In this document: in pieces, positions 36,200 to 49,100 of the stretch
Numbering within the stretch: the stretch's first letter is position 1
How the letters are laid out: every line of letters starts with the position of its first letter
DNA from: Marsupella aquatica
Taxonomy: Eukaryota; Marchantiophyta
Direction of reading: 5' to 3'
Assembly (NCBI GenBank): GCA_973895155.1
Contig: OZ316895.1
Coordinates: 17,236,001-17,300,000 of the forward strand
Length of the DNA stretch: 64,000 bases
The notes under the pieces: model-generated
Database searches by the model: none
Told to the model about the DNA's origin: nothing
What the model saw: the letters and a program-made list of their open reading frames with translations, nothing else
Translations under genes and position numbers: made by a program

Positions 36200-39100
36200 G
36201 CGTCAGTGATTCCGCACAATTCTCGGAACTCCCGGAACCTGACTGGTTCGTTCTTCGTGCACATCGTCAGGCAGGAGAGCGCATTTGAGATTGAGTTGAG
36301 TAACTAGCCCTGGAAAATCGACGGCGGGCGGAGGGGAGGGGAACAGCACATTCGGAAGCACATTCCAGAAAATTCTTCCGGACTAGCTTACTCACTGACG
36401 TCACACTTTGTTAGCTCGCAAGAAAGGGAGGGAAGAACCTGCAGGACGGCTTAATAAACTAATCTCAAGAGTCAGTAGATCTCCCAATACGACGGCTGGT
36501 CATATCAGAATGCACCGTCGGAAAGCTTGGATTATAGAGAAACTCTAAGCTCACCATCTAACTCTGTCTTAGAAAATTTGACTTTGGTCCTTCGTCAACA
36601 CGCTTCTCGTTCCCTCGAACATTTATTAAACAGAAAGCTCTCTTTGGCAGGGAGTACATATCAAGCAATCTATCGGATTCGGGGAGTCATTTCTTCCATG
36701 CTTGGAAAGATCTGGAAGGATCTACTGACATATTCCATCCATTGCGTTTTGTCATCATTTACTTGGTTGTGGTGTTTCGTGGAAAGGAGTTGAGGCGCAC
36801 CTTGTTTTGCAAGAGTTGAAGCACAAAGGCCGAGCTGCACCGTCATCAACGTTTGGAATGCTCTGGCGTACTGGCCCAGGAAATATCGTTCAATAAAGTT
36901 TCAGGAGAATTACCTCCAAGTGGGAGGCACCGAAGTGACCGAACGTGGGCCTGCGGAAAAGGTGGGGATGACTTGTGGATAGGGGTGAAAGGCCGGGTGG
37001 GGCAACGCCCGACGAACTTCTTCCCCCTGGTCTTACTCCGGGCCAGGGACCCCAGCAGCAGCGCTACTGCCATCCCAGCCAACGGGATGCTCCTACTTCA
37101 CTATGCACTTCCTGACTTCCTGTAACGGGCCATTTCCGGCTTTCGGCGCTTCTTCCGCAAAGCCGAAAAAGTAAGTCTCCCAGACGTAAGTGCTTACGCA
37201 CCTCCGGACCCATAGGGAGAAGCATTTCCGGAAAACGAGGAACAGATTGAAAAAAAAGATTTTATTACTTGCTCCAATAGCTTCTTTTGTGTCTCACTGC
37301 GGGGTTGGAGCCAGGGCCCAGGGGGCGGCCACCACGAAACCAAAGACCTGTACGAGTCTTGCAAAAGGTTGAAAAGCATAATCCGTTTTTAACCAAAGCG
37401 GTTTGCTAGGGGCAAAACCACAACAAACACGGATCAGCAGTCAGTAGCCAGCGAAAGACTTCGTAGCCGTGCCTCAATTGGATAGAACGACACAGCAAAC
37501 CTGTCGATCGAGCAGCTGAGGAATCATTCATGTTGTTCCAATCGGAGAAGCAAGGGAATCTTCTTAACTAGAGACGATATTTTGCATCATTCGCGGAAGA
37601 GAATGCTCATCTCGGTGACTGTTAAACCTCATATACTCGCTCGAAGAGAACTTTAGTACCTTGCAGATCTCAGTACAAATTCGAAGCCTGCATGAGAGCG
37701 TCCGTTTCCAAATTGCATTGGGAATTGATGGAGCCCGTCGGTATACATCAGTACAAACTACGAGACCATTACCATACTAGGTCCGTGACTTTGTATATAA
37801 AACTCAATACAGAAAAGCTACTCTCGAGTCTCTGGAAGTAGCTCTGAGATCATAGGACCAGCAGTACACAAAAATTTCCAAATCCAAGTGGAATGGATTT
37901 TGGAGAAGGCTCCATGTAAACAACATGTGTGCCGAAGTCGTCGTTTGTAAGCATTGATACAATTTTTTCAGTCATGTTTAGTAATACACGTAACGTGGTA
38001 TCGGGGACACTCTTCTTGATCAATGTTCCTATATATAATGTCTGACGCAATGTCTTCACTTGCTATGACACGCGTTTCGCAACCGTTTATGCAATTATTT
38101 GATTCGTTTTCTCCATATCCGTACCACATTTACGGTCAAAATCAGGAGGCCTCCAAGTAACAATTCAATAATTATTACGGAGTCACCCTCAACACGTCTA
38201 TTTCACATCCACAATGTCCACTCAGCCTATTATATGTCTGAGCCAGCAAGATGAACGGGACATGTCAACTTCTGTATGTCGAAGTAGTCCACGATCTGCA
38301 CCAGTTTTCCAGAGCTATCTAGCTACGCCTTGCTCCACTCAAACTTCAAGTCTACTTCATCGAATTGAGCCATCATACGAGATCAGCGACATCAGGACGG
38401 ACAAATGGTCGGACCTTAGTTATCAGGAACAATTCCGAAAAACTGCTCCCTTCATTCCCGTCGGTTACTCTCATGTTTGGGCTCTTACAATCCGTAAATC
38501 ACCAGTTATTTCGGAGCAATGTGCTATTTACAAACTGTGGTCTGAGGGAAAGGATATGAAAAGTTAGAAAATACAATACATTCAGTGGTTAACTAATTTC
38601 AGATCGCCAGGCCAAATATGTACCTTTCAGCAGAGGGCTCTACCACTCAGCACAGAGCTCCGCACAGAGTTGGCTTGCAGAGCAGGGGAGTTGTTGGATT
38701 AATTTCATTTCACGATCAGAAAAGGAGTTTAGCAGTAAGATTTATTCCATTGGCTACGGGGGAAGGTGCACACCCCCGTCAGGTGACTTTGAGGAGAATA
38801 ACCATGAAGATATCTGAAAGGAAATGAGGGAAATAAGGATTACTTGTGGGTATTTAATCCCATTTCAACACTATCGGAGGAAGAATCAGGGGTATGTCGG
38901 TCATAGAAGCTGAATACACACAAGCAGGCCAGAAATGAATAGGAGATAAAAGGGAATGTTGTTATGGACTCCTAGTTCAATCCATGTAACAAAACAGGCA
39001 CAATGACAGGGAGAAGAGGCTTAAAGAGGCGGGCAGTTGGTAAGTTTTCAAAATATGGTAAACGAAGATGGAGAGTTAAAACTTGGGAAGAAATCCAAAT

Positions 39101-40394
39101 CCTGCTGGCCGAGGAAGAAACAAGGTCATCGCCAGTAAGACACAGATTCTAAAACGCAATTCACCAACTAATATTGTGACGTTCACAGACGGTGCTCTTT
39201 GCAGATTGGCCTTCAATGTGTATCAGCATTTCAAGGATGACAGAAGGCAGCAATCTATGTGCTCTTCCCCAGACCACACTATTCGTCTCTCTCCAAGCGG
39301 CCTTTAGAATTGCAATGATGAACATGGACCGCGCTTGACATTCTATGGTGAAGCAGAGAGCATATGCTAATTGATTCAGTATTGTACAGCCTGTTGTGAA
39401 GTCAATTCTTGTGTTAGTGGTCATGAGCAAATCTAACCAACGGTACTGGATCTTCGAGCACTGGTAGAACATGCGCTAAATGATATATACTGTATTCTTG
39501 CAAGTGGGCATGTACAGTAGCAGCACAGACACCCTAGCTTGGACCATGTATGTTCGAGTAGGAACCATGTCGAACGAATCTCCTTGTGGAAACAAGTTTG
39601 CATGTGCCTTCCAGAGCCTTCGAAGTAACTTGCGCCAATACTCTGCTACGGCATTACTAGACCAGTTGTGCATTCAATCAAGAGGAGTCTGAACATGTGG
39701 GTTCACCAAGTTTGCGCTTGCGAGATGACTGTGTTTGGAGAGACCAGCTGTGCGTTTGTAACTTCACACCTCCGCAGGCCCAGCCTCCCATGTCGTGTGA
39801 AATTGTCGTGCTCTGACTCCAGCATTCCTTGTCACAAACTCAAAAGACTTTCCTGAAAACTTCCTGCCATACATTCTAGATTACCTCGATCCATTGTTTG
39901 ACTTCCTCATATTCCCACCAGGCTCCAGCCGGAGTTTTCATAACTCGAACGTATGGATTGAACGTAGAGCTATCCAAAGCCTTGATCAACTGTCGCCCTC
40001 CACGCAAAATGATTGGGTTTGCGCGTCTGCCAAACATGCATTGAAACCATGGAAGAATTTGGAAGCCGAAAATTCTGTAGGGGCCTACACCGGAATTGGG
40101 GTAACATTGCTTGCCAGCCTTGAAAATTAATATTTGAATGTAGCACCTACAGATGCTTGAGGGTGCAAAAGTGACAATTCCTGGGCCTTGGCGTTCTAAC
40201 TCCTCTTGCAGCACCGTTTGATTGTATCCATAGCCATGACCACCTACTCGATAGAATATCTCTCAAAAGAGATGGGTGGCAAACCTTCACTCATGAGGCT
40301 TGGAAAATAGAGAACTCAACTCCACCGGCCAGCGGCCCTTTATTGAATTCGACCAAGCCACCAGTGGGTTCCCGGCTTGACCAGTGTGGAAGAC
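36200..40394. other. Spacer between Roco copies
   Basis: No gene is supported. A GC-rich island occupies about 36890-37370. Minus-strand frames at 40214-39876 and 39673-39161 contain runs such as GGRQLIKALDSSTFNPYVRV and AILKAAWRETNSVVWG. These could be decayed exons or retroelement coding sequence, but stops separate them and I cannot name a family. Confidence 0.4.
36890..37370. other. GC-rich island, possible organelle-derived insertion
   Basis: Base composition changes abruptly to GC-rich with many short inverted motifs (ggccatttccggctttcggc, tccggacccatagg, ccagggcccagggggcggcc). Reading frames contain several stops. The style resembles non-coding mitochondrial DNA of mosses, but this is an impression and not a match. 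A decayed GC-rich exon or foreign insertion are alternatives. Confidence 0.3.
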
Positions 40395-40640
40395 CGGCAC
40401 AAACCCTTTCCCATCTGTACCACATCCATACAATTACTATGACCATTGACTATCGACAGTCAGCAGCTAGATCTGGTATTTAAACTGTAAGTGCTCGTGA
40501 CATTTTAAAAGTTTCCTCTATATGGGACAAAGTCTTCACAATCACATTTGATGCGGTAGAATGTATTAGTGTGCTGAATCATCTAGATCAGCCATGAATT
40601 GGAATTTACCTTCAATTAAGGAGCTCAGCATATCTTCTGG
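40395..40640 (-). other. 3' flank of Roco copy 2, homologous to copies 1 and 3
   Basis: Phrases ccggcacaa, accacatcca followed by acaattactatgac, agatctg, tcacatttgatgc, gatcagccat and ggaatttaccttcaa align with 30945-31160 and partly with 21205-21370. It is the most diverged of the three copies. It marks the left limit of the duplication unit. Confidence 0.7.
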
Positions 40641-40764
40641 AACATGTCAACTTCTTCGTGCCAGAATCCCGATGATCATGCTCACGGACCAGGATGATTT
40701 GCAATCTTTAAAACTCATGTGGCCATCAGATCTTCAGCAACAAGGTGGACTGAGCTACAAGGCT

Positions 40765-43700
40765 TCAAAGTGCCTCGACAGTACCTTCCCTTTGGTACTT
40801 ACTGAAACAGTCATTGCAAATCCAGACAACGTCCCCTGACTCGTTCATCACAGCTCTTTTAAGCCTGAACTTTGAATGGAATTCCATAGGTCTGAGTTCC
40901 TGTCCGAGGAGCTCCGCCAACACATCTTTGAGGCCATCCTTCGCCTCGATTGTCCCGACTGGAGTGCTGCTATTCTGTAGAATGGACGTGTCAGTTGGAT
41001 CTGTTGAATTCCTCAAAAGTTCCAACTCACCAACAGCCACTAACGCAGCACTAATCTCGTAGGCAACGCTGATGCTGACATTGGCAACGTTGGCGTCGTC
41101 TGGTCCTTGTGTAATGGCACTAATTAATTGCCCCAAGCCTGGCAAAACAGCCTGACTTGCAACTCTACCCACGACAAATGCTACTTTCAACGACCAAGTT
41201 AGCCAAGGTACGACCTTCGCAGCAAATTTGGAAAGATTTCTAATCTCGATTCCCTCTTGATCTATAATTTCGTGGAGGGCACGATCATTGTAGCGTGCTT
41301 CACAAAGGAAATGCAGAGTCACGTTTTGTACAAAACAGTCCTTCAAGGCTATCCATATGCCAGAAGCATCCCTTGACTTCGTGTAATACATGAATCTCGG
41401 GACACTGTTTCTCACCTCCTCCCGGGAAAACCTTGCTACTGCTTGAAGCTTTTTCAACACCTCCCTCTGTCTGCCGAGTACTACTCCCAAATCCTTCCGG
41501 ACATCCACCATCGTTCTCTGAAGCTCGTCCATTTTTGAGCCAAGGACTTGGAACCCATTCTCCAATTTCGTTATAATTGTGTCTACCCATGGATTCGTCT
41601 CTGAACACTCAACAGGAACCTCGCCAGCATGGCCACTAGGACAGACCTGCTGCGCCGGTGCAAACCCGAGATCAACAATTAGCTGTTCAGCCAGATCACA
41701 CTTCCTCCCTACTAAGGTTTCCAATCCTCGTAGCTCTGTTCCTGACAAAAGATCGATTAGATTCACAGGCTCCCCACCAACCGCCCAAGCAGTCGTCATC
41801 TCACCTGCCTGGACCCGACTCTTCACAACCTCCACTGACCATGTCGCAACTCTCTGCTCCATCCGTAATGTGCCGTCCACAGTGCGCCATGGCTTCACCA
41901 CTAATTTAACAAATTCCACACCAGGACTCACGGTTTCAGCTATGTCGACAAACCTCTCCAAAATCGATTGAGCTAATTCAACTTGCAGACTTCTCCTTTT
42001 GTCAATCAACATGTCATATTCTCTGCTCACCAGTGGTCGCACTAGAATATCAACCCTGTCTTCGAGATTAGGATCTTGGGCATGAGCACTAAACTCCACC
42101 AAAACCGCCATGCCATTCGTTCCAAAGGCGATGTTGAACTTACCAGCCTTGTAACCAGAATCATCAGCTGCACACATCGGATCCTGAGCGAGCTCCACCT
42201 GCAGTCTTCGGAAAACTGCAATTGGGAGGAGCGTTGTGGCTCTGTACTGCACTTTAAGGCCGTAGCCCATCACCCATTGATCCCTCGCCTCCATCATTTC
42301 GGAGCGCGCCCAAAAGTAGGATGGATTTGGGTTCCCAAGGTCAGAGATAAGAGCAGGAATCAGAACCTTGTTAGAACCTGCCATATAGCAAATTCCCAGT
42401 CTCAAGAGCATTGCCACGATGTCAGAGACTTGTTGCTTATCATGGAGAAGGTGATGGAAGTAATTTTTCAGTTCCTTCAGAGCGACGGAGCCATCATGAT
42501 GCACTTTTCTAGTGAGAGGGAGTTCCTTGTCAGCCAGCATCGTAGAATTGTCAGGAAGGAGCAGCTGACCCACAACTCTCCTGCAAAACCAATCGGGATC
42601 TAGCACCACCAGACTTCGCCCTGGACCAAATCCTCCGTGGATGGTATCCTCCCAGCCTTCCCGAAAGTGGATCAGATGTCCAGATTCGTGCAAGTAATCC
42701 ACTGCTGCTTTCAATTTATTCTCGTCAGACACCGAGCTTTCGAACTTGGCAGCAAACACAGCCCAAGGAACGACAGGAAAATCCTTTGTTTTAATGTCCT
42801 CCCTGATTGTAATTTGGATAAATTGACAAATCTTAGGAACTTTCTTTCCCTCCAGCTGCTTTCTGGTATGCTGAATGAGATGTTCCCGTAACTGTGACAC
42901 TGACCTTGCAACTCGAGCATCAACAACAAACGCCGTGTCCCTAATTTCGAGGTAATCGCTAAAAAGCGCTCTCAATTCTTTCAGGTATTTGACCCACTGG
43001 TCAAGGTACTCACAGGGCTCGTCGTTGAAACGATTCAGAACAAGGATCACGTGACGTTTCTCCTCCCCCTTCAATGAGCTCGACGCGATGAAGCGCATCC
43101 AGTAGTTCAGCACCTGCCTACCATGATGCTGGCTCCCAGTGTCGGAACTCGGGTACTTAGCATTGCAAACAATTACAAAAGTTGTTGCTTGACCATCGGC
43201 GAAGGCCAGGTCAGGAAGAAAAGCACTTTGCAAAACCTGGTACTCCGACTGGCCCGCCAAATCCCAAATTGCTAAATTGATTGGCTCCCCGCTCCCCTCT
43301 CCCCTGCTCACAATGTGAGACACTTCAATGCCCCGCGTGCGCGGCTCTTCTGTAAATCTCGTCTCTCTTTTAAAAAATGTGATAAATGGAGGCAACCTGT
43401 TCTGCAGACTACGTCTCAGGGTCGTCTTGCCTGCATGTCGGGCAATGCCAATTTGTCAATGGCTTGAAATTGGCACGAGAAAAACCTAATTCAATCTAAT
43501 CCACTGGAATAAATGACCTCAAAGTTGACAGCCATTGCATTCAGCACAAATGTGCAAGTAGGTCTTGACCGTTTCGAACTTGCTTTCCAATTCTGCTGTG
43601 GGACCATGAATTCCACGTAAGACATGACCACTTACCCTCCCTTGGATCCCCACAAAGAAATATCTTCCCATTCGTAGCTTGCACGTCCTCCTCTCCTTTC

Positions 43701-44785
43701 AATTGCTCTAGTATCCTCGCAAGCCTCCCATTCCGTTCCAGGTACCTCCTCACACTGTTCTCATAAGTACCAAAACTGGGCCAGTTGATCTTCAACGTCA
43801 GGGCCAGGGACTTATTAGATCGAACTGCATTTTTTAAGGCCTCTGCGACCTTCTTGCTGCCGCCCACATTATGTTCAAGATCCAGAATTTGTAATTTTGG
43901 TAGTTGCCCATTCTGTAGCACCCGGACGAGCTCCATCAAGCCTTGATCATTTGGTGTGAGCAATCCCTCTCTACTAGGTCCTTTTCTACCCATGTCATTG
44001 TTACGTAGATAGAGCTCAGTCAACCCCGGAAAGTTTCCAGACATGAATGCAGTGGCAAGAGCCTTCGTGCCATCCATAAAAATGTTACATGTTTCCAAAT
44101 CAAGCACCGTAAGATTGTTGCCTGATTCTACAAACGCTTTGGCTATAGCCCTAATGCCCTCATCTCCGACATCATTGTAGCTCAAATTCATGACCTCTAG
44201 AGCTGGTAGGTGGCCTTCTCGTATTTCGCGTGCAAGGTCTTTGGCACCCTCAGGACTGAACCCGTTGTGTTCCAAAGTCAGGACCTTCAAAGCTTTAGCA
44301 TGTCCTGATGCAAAGGCTAGTGCCAGAATCTTCACTCCTTCGTCCTTGATCTGATTGCGGAACCAATTTGATTCCCCCGGTTTGGTAAACCTTTGTCTGT
44401 CATTGCGTCCTCTTTCAGGAAATAAACCCAGAGACTCCAGGGCAGGGATATGGCCTTTTTTTATGGCTCTTGCTACAGCACGTATCCCCACTGCAGTTAC
44501 ATAGTTCCCACCGAGCTGGAGAGACTTCAAGCCTGGAAACGGAACTTCCACCATAGCTCTTCCCAATGCACTGATGATTGTATCTCCCAAGTACTGGCCG
44601 GCCAAATTTATCTCTGTTATGTCGGATACTGCTTTGAAATCTTTAACGAGCTCCTGGAACTGCAGGTCATCAATTGAATCAGGCTCCGGCCCCATACCTC
44701 CCTCCCAAATCCTCTTCTTGTCCTTTAACCGGTTCACTGGAATTGAGGGTCCTCCAACTGAGGGACTTCCATTCTTACTCGACAT
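40765..44785 (-). CDS. LRR-Roc-COR (Roco) GTPase, TORNADO1-like, copy 2
   Basis: Tandem paralogue of the copy at 31-35 kb with the same two-exon structure. Exon 1 (44785-43636) and exon 2 (43430-40765) give 1271 residues, and the 205-bp intron splits the P-loop GDPREGKTT at the same base. LRRs (ITEINLAGQYLGD, LEVMNLSYNDVGDEGI), DLAGQ, the G4-like LNRFN, COR (DPDWFCRRVVGQ, LGICYMAG) and the hydrophobic segment VVPWLTWSLKVAFVVGRVAS are all present. The terminus has CNDC. Both copies look intact. The linker between COR and coiled coil is replaced by unrelated sequence of different length (here with PSGHAGEVPVECSE), while the flanking domains stay close to identical. ATG 44785 aligns with the chosen start of copy 1; an upstream in-frame ATG is at 44851. 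Confidence 0.92.
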
Positions 44786-46190
44786 AATTTCGATCCCTTC
44801 CTTCAGTCTCCCCAGGAGAATGAAAGGGAACGTGATTCCCACGTTGTGCACAAGACAAGGCCCGATAGAGGGACAGGCTGCAGACGCCTAGAGTAACTTA
44901 CAACCCACTGCAGGCAAAGGAATGTCTCGAACCAGAAACGATTGGAAAGTCCCTGAATGGATGGACAAATTGCTTGGTAGGTGACGAGCTAACTACACTA
45001 GATGGATGGAGGCCAGACCTTCTTTGACATGAATCTAGTGGTCACGGGGCCCAAATAGGCCATGATAGGACACCTATGTACAAAAGATAAACCACAGCCC
45101 GTGATTGCCAGGCGAACACGAGATCAGTAAACCGGAAAGTAACTCGCAAACAAGTCAACGTCCCCGATCTGAACTAGGTGCCTAATGTATCGACCAACAC
45201 ATTTCTAACCTTGGACTAAGAGATGTGGAAATTGATTGTCCTGAATCGTTCGAACGGAGCGACAGAGGGAGACGAAGGACCAATGTTGAGCCGAACAAAA
45301 TTGCTCGGCTAGGAGTGAAAACACCAACTTGGATGGCAACCATCTCAATGTCTAACCCGCGCAGGGCATCGGGCATCACAACCAGACAGACAGACACACA
45401 ACTAGACCTACGCATCATTTGAGAAAACAGGAGTCGATCAATCAGGCGGACAGCAGCGCCGCCAACCGTGCGTGTGCTGCCAGGCGTATCTTCTGCACAT
45501 TAGATTATCACGTTCATCGCCACAGTTCCGTAATGAAATTTCCCATCCAAACGACCTTCGAGTCCATTCCGGCCAGGAGTGCTAGTATTACGTGCTCACT
45601 GCATCCACAGCGACGACAATTGGGAGTGATGTACACGACAAGGACGAGGCACAGTGTTGCTACTTCCGATCCAACGTCGTCGGAGGCATTGTGTCGAAAA
45701 ATGATGCAACACCAATCCACGCCATTATGAATCGAGGAAACTCCACGCCACAAATGAAAATATTCCCGCATCCGCCCAATAACTCAGCGAGTACTCTACG
45801 TGCGATCGTGAAACGAAGGATTCCGCCCAATTCCCGTTCTCAGGCAGGTTCATCTTTTGCGGGATTAACTTAAACAATTGAGTGGCAGCTGTAGCTGCAC
45901 AATCCACATGGGGTGAGGTTCATCGAGAGATCGCTCCGGGAATCTCTTCTTCAGTCAGCACTCACTCGATCGCGTCGCTCGTTTTGACACCTCGGAGGGA
46001 AACGAGGGACCGAGGGCCCAACTGAGAGAGGGACGAATTTCCCAAAGGCGAGAGGGGGGAGGATCGGAATTTTTAGAGGACGATTTGAGACTTTGAGTAG
46101 TATACACGATCTGCGCAGAGAGAAATTGGATCTCGCACTCTCGCCGAGTTTAACGAAGAATCGTCCCCCGATGACGACGACGACTTTTTG
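44786..46190. other. 5' flank of Roco copy 2
   Basis: This holds the duplicated upstream sequence described for copy 1 (to about 45790), then a GC-richer stretch to 46190. Open frames are short and unlike known proteins. Confidence 0.5.
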
Positions 46191-49100
46191 CAAGCTCGCG
46201 AGGGAAGTCCGATGATGCCAAAATTCCTGCCTTTCGTGAAGGAGCGCATGCTCTACAGGAGATTACTTTCTGACCGGTAGATCTCCCTAGGTTTAAGGAG
46301 AAGCATCAGATTCTGGCTAGTGGGGTTTGTGGCTGGGTTAGTAACTGGCTAAGAGGGGACGGCAAGCACAGGGAAGCTTCGCCAAAAGTGGCGAAGACTT
46401 TTCGGATAATGCCCAAAAAACAAGTGGATATATATTTTTATTATTCTTGTTTTTCCCTGAATAAACAAAAGGAGCACAACCAGTAGGCACTCTTCCATAG
46501 GCTAAAGACCCAATCAAGGGGTGGCAACAAAAATGCCAAAAGCTCAGGGACCTGACCACAAAAGCAGCCAGAAAAAAAACTGAAAACCCTATCTAGCAGC
46601 AAACTGAAGAGCATAGTGGTCCTATGGGGTGAAATTTCAGAGGTGGAATTGGTCTATTTTTTGTCATTGCAAAACTCTTTCAGGAGAGTATGCACATGTG
46701 CAACATCCAATGAACACAACCTAGTAGTAGACAGATCCAATGAACACAACCTAGTAGTAGACAGAGGAGATACGCCTTTCACCTCACTAGAGTCCCCGTC
46801 CATGGTAAGACACAAAAGCTAGAGTTATACTGAACTCTCAGCCCGTCAGTCATGTTGAGTCTCCAGTGACTAAGCCCTTTCTATCTCCTAATTGTCCATG
46901 GTAAGACACAAAAGCTAGAGTTATACTGAACTCTCAGCCCGTCAGTCATGTTGAGTCTCCATTGACTAAGCCCTTTCTATCTCCTAATTGGCCCAGTAAC
47001 AATGAGCCTTTGTTAGGGCCTAAGTTCTACTCACTAACTAAGTCCTGCTAGTGAATAGAGTAGTAGCACATCTAACCTTAACCAAGCACCTCAGTATGGT
47101 TAAACTAACTATGGTTACATAGTGTCTCTAGACCTAAGAGTAAATGTCTAACAATATGTTGTTCTTGTGGAAGTGAGACCCCCGAGACCCCAAAAAACAG
47201 AGTGTGCCACTAGCTCTACAAATCCCCTGATCTAGGAGGATGGCATGCATGTTTGTTCCTAGAGGACTGACCTTTGATCCATTACCAGCCCACGGCTTTC
47301 AAGTGGTGATCCTGGCATCTGTTTGGGCAGCTTCCGACACTGCAGTCAGAGTTTAAATACACTCTAGAGCTTCTGTTGGCACCTTACTTAGAGACTATGT
47401 GGCATCTTTTAATCCCATGCTTTAGATGATGGGATTTATCACTCTGGGTATCATTCCCACTGGCAGCGCATATTTAAGTGAAACTCAAGAGATTCATGAG
47501 TTTATCTTCCTCTCTCATTTCTCTGGCTTAAAGGATCCTGGGCTTGTCCAGTTCCCATATTTTACCACTTTGCCACTAGACAGGTTATGTCCAAGCATTG
47601 TCCATACTTTTTGGGCCTCACAACTTTAGAGTCTCTTATTGACCATTAACTGTACGTAAAGTTTACCTTGAATTCCTCAGTAAGCTTGCCTTAAAACATT
47701 CCTATTGGAAGAGTGGAAAGTGGGTAATCCATTTCACTTCTCTATTGCCTTGTCTTGCTAACTTTAAACACCAATTAATTTGAAAGGCCCTAAGCTTAAT
47801 TTTTTATTGGAGTAAAAAATTACAGCATCTTACAGGCAAGTACCTTCCAGAAACAGGGCTTTTTGGGTCAAAATCTCCAATGATTTTGGGCTACAGCGCT
47901 CGGGCTCAGGCGTTGTAGCTCATAAGCCACTATAGTTAGTGTGAGTTACTACACTGTTTTACACACTGCAACTTGAAATTATTTTGGCCAATTCAGCTAG
48001 AGAAATGCTCACATAGGGAAATGAGCTTCCCCTTCTACTACCACTGATATTTTGCCTGGAGACATACACTAGGTACATATGTCATTTACATACTACAGAG
48101 AGAAGTTACGTCATCATATTTGGGGGCGGGATCATTCTGGAATTATTAACAATCTTTCCTCAAAGAAATTATGGAAAGCCCTCATGGACACAAAGGTGGG
48201 TTCTCAGAAATTAATGGACACAATCAAATTAACTAATCATAGTGTAAGAAAACAGGAGCAAAGTACTTTGAAAAGTGTTGTGGAGTCAGTGATCCAACCC
48301 ATGGGTATGCGTACTAGTTACATCCCAGACCCAGCAACTTCTTGACATTGAACAATTCTTATTATACTGTAGTTCAACATACTGATGTTAGTTCTGCCCT
48401 CAAAGCCACGGCCTAGAGGCTTCACTCTAGACAATGGACTCAGGGAGTAGCTTTTGTTTGCACCTTATTAGTTAAATATAGTGAGACCAGAAAGATTAGT
48501 GAATTGATAACTTACTCAAAGTATGCAAGAAGAACTTGTCTGCATTAGAGCACCCAATCAGGTTTTAGACATATTCAAAATTCATACTATCTTAGCACAT
48601 AGAGAGTTCAAAACATGCTATTATTGCCATTTACCTATTTTCTTCAATGATATTCACATAGTGACCCATGAATAAAATTTTAGAAAGCTAAAATTAAAAC
48701 CTTGTAGTTTGTCTCCTGATTGAGATACATCAATTTCTTGCAATAGCATCCAAGGTGTATCTGAGAGAGATAGAGATGGGGATTGAGATAGATATAGAGT
48801 AAAGATTTGCTACCACAAATGAGAATGTTCGTATGATTCAGGCCCATGTATGGGTGTTGAATGATTTGGGTTTGATTGACTAACTTATTATTGCATTTTT
48901 AAATAAAAAGTTTACTAAGACATGAGCACAACAGTATGGTGAATCACTGAGTTTTGACTTCCTTGGTTATGAAGGGTGGCAACCTTTCATATATACTTAC
49001 ACCCTTTCCCAAGGGAAGATTCTTGCATCTTGTTGTGTCTACTACCAGAATTGAGGTGAAAAGTGGATCAAAGTACAATCATTCTCCACTTTCAAGAAAC

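Noticed and set aside
36853-37125. LRR-like phrase ISFNKVSGELPPSGR
   Set aside because: A single short match to an LRR cap pattern without neighbouring repeats; likely chance next to the GC-rich island.
39161-40214. Possible non-LTR retroelement fragments on the minus strand
   Set aside because: Runs such as AILKAAWRETNSVVWG are suggestive, but no conserved reverse-transcriptase motif is visible and stops separate the pieces.
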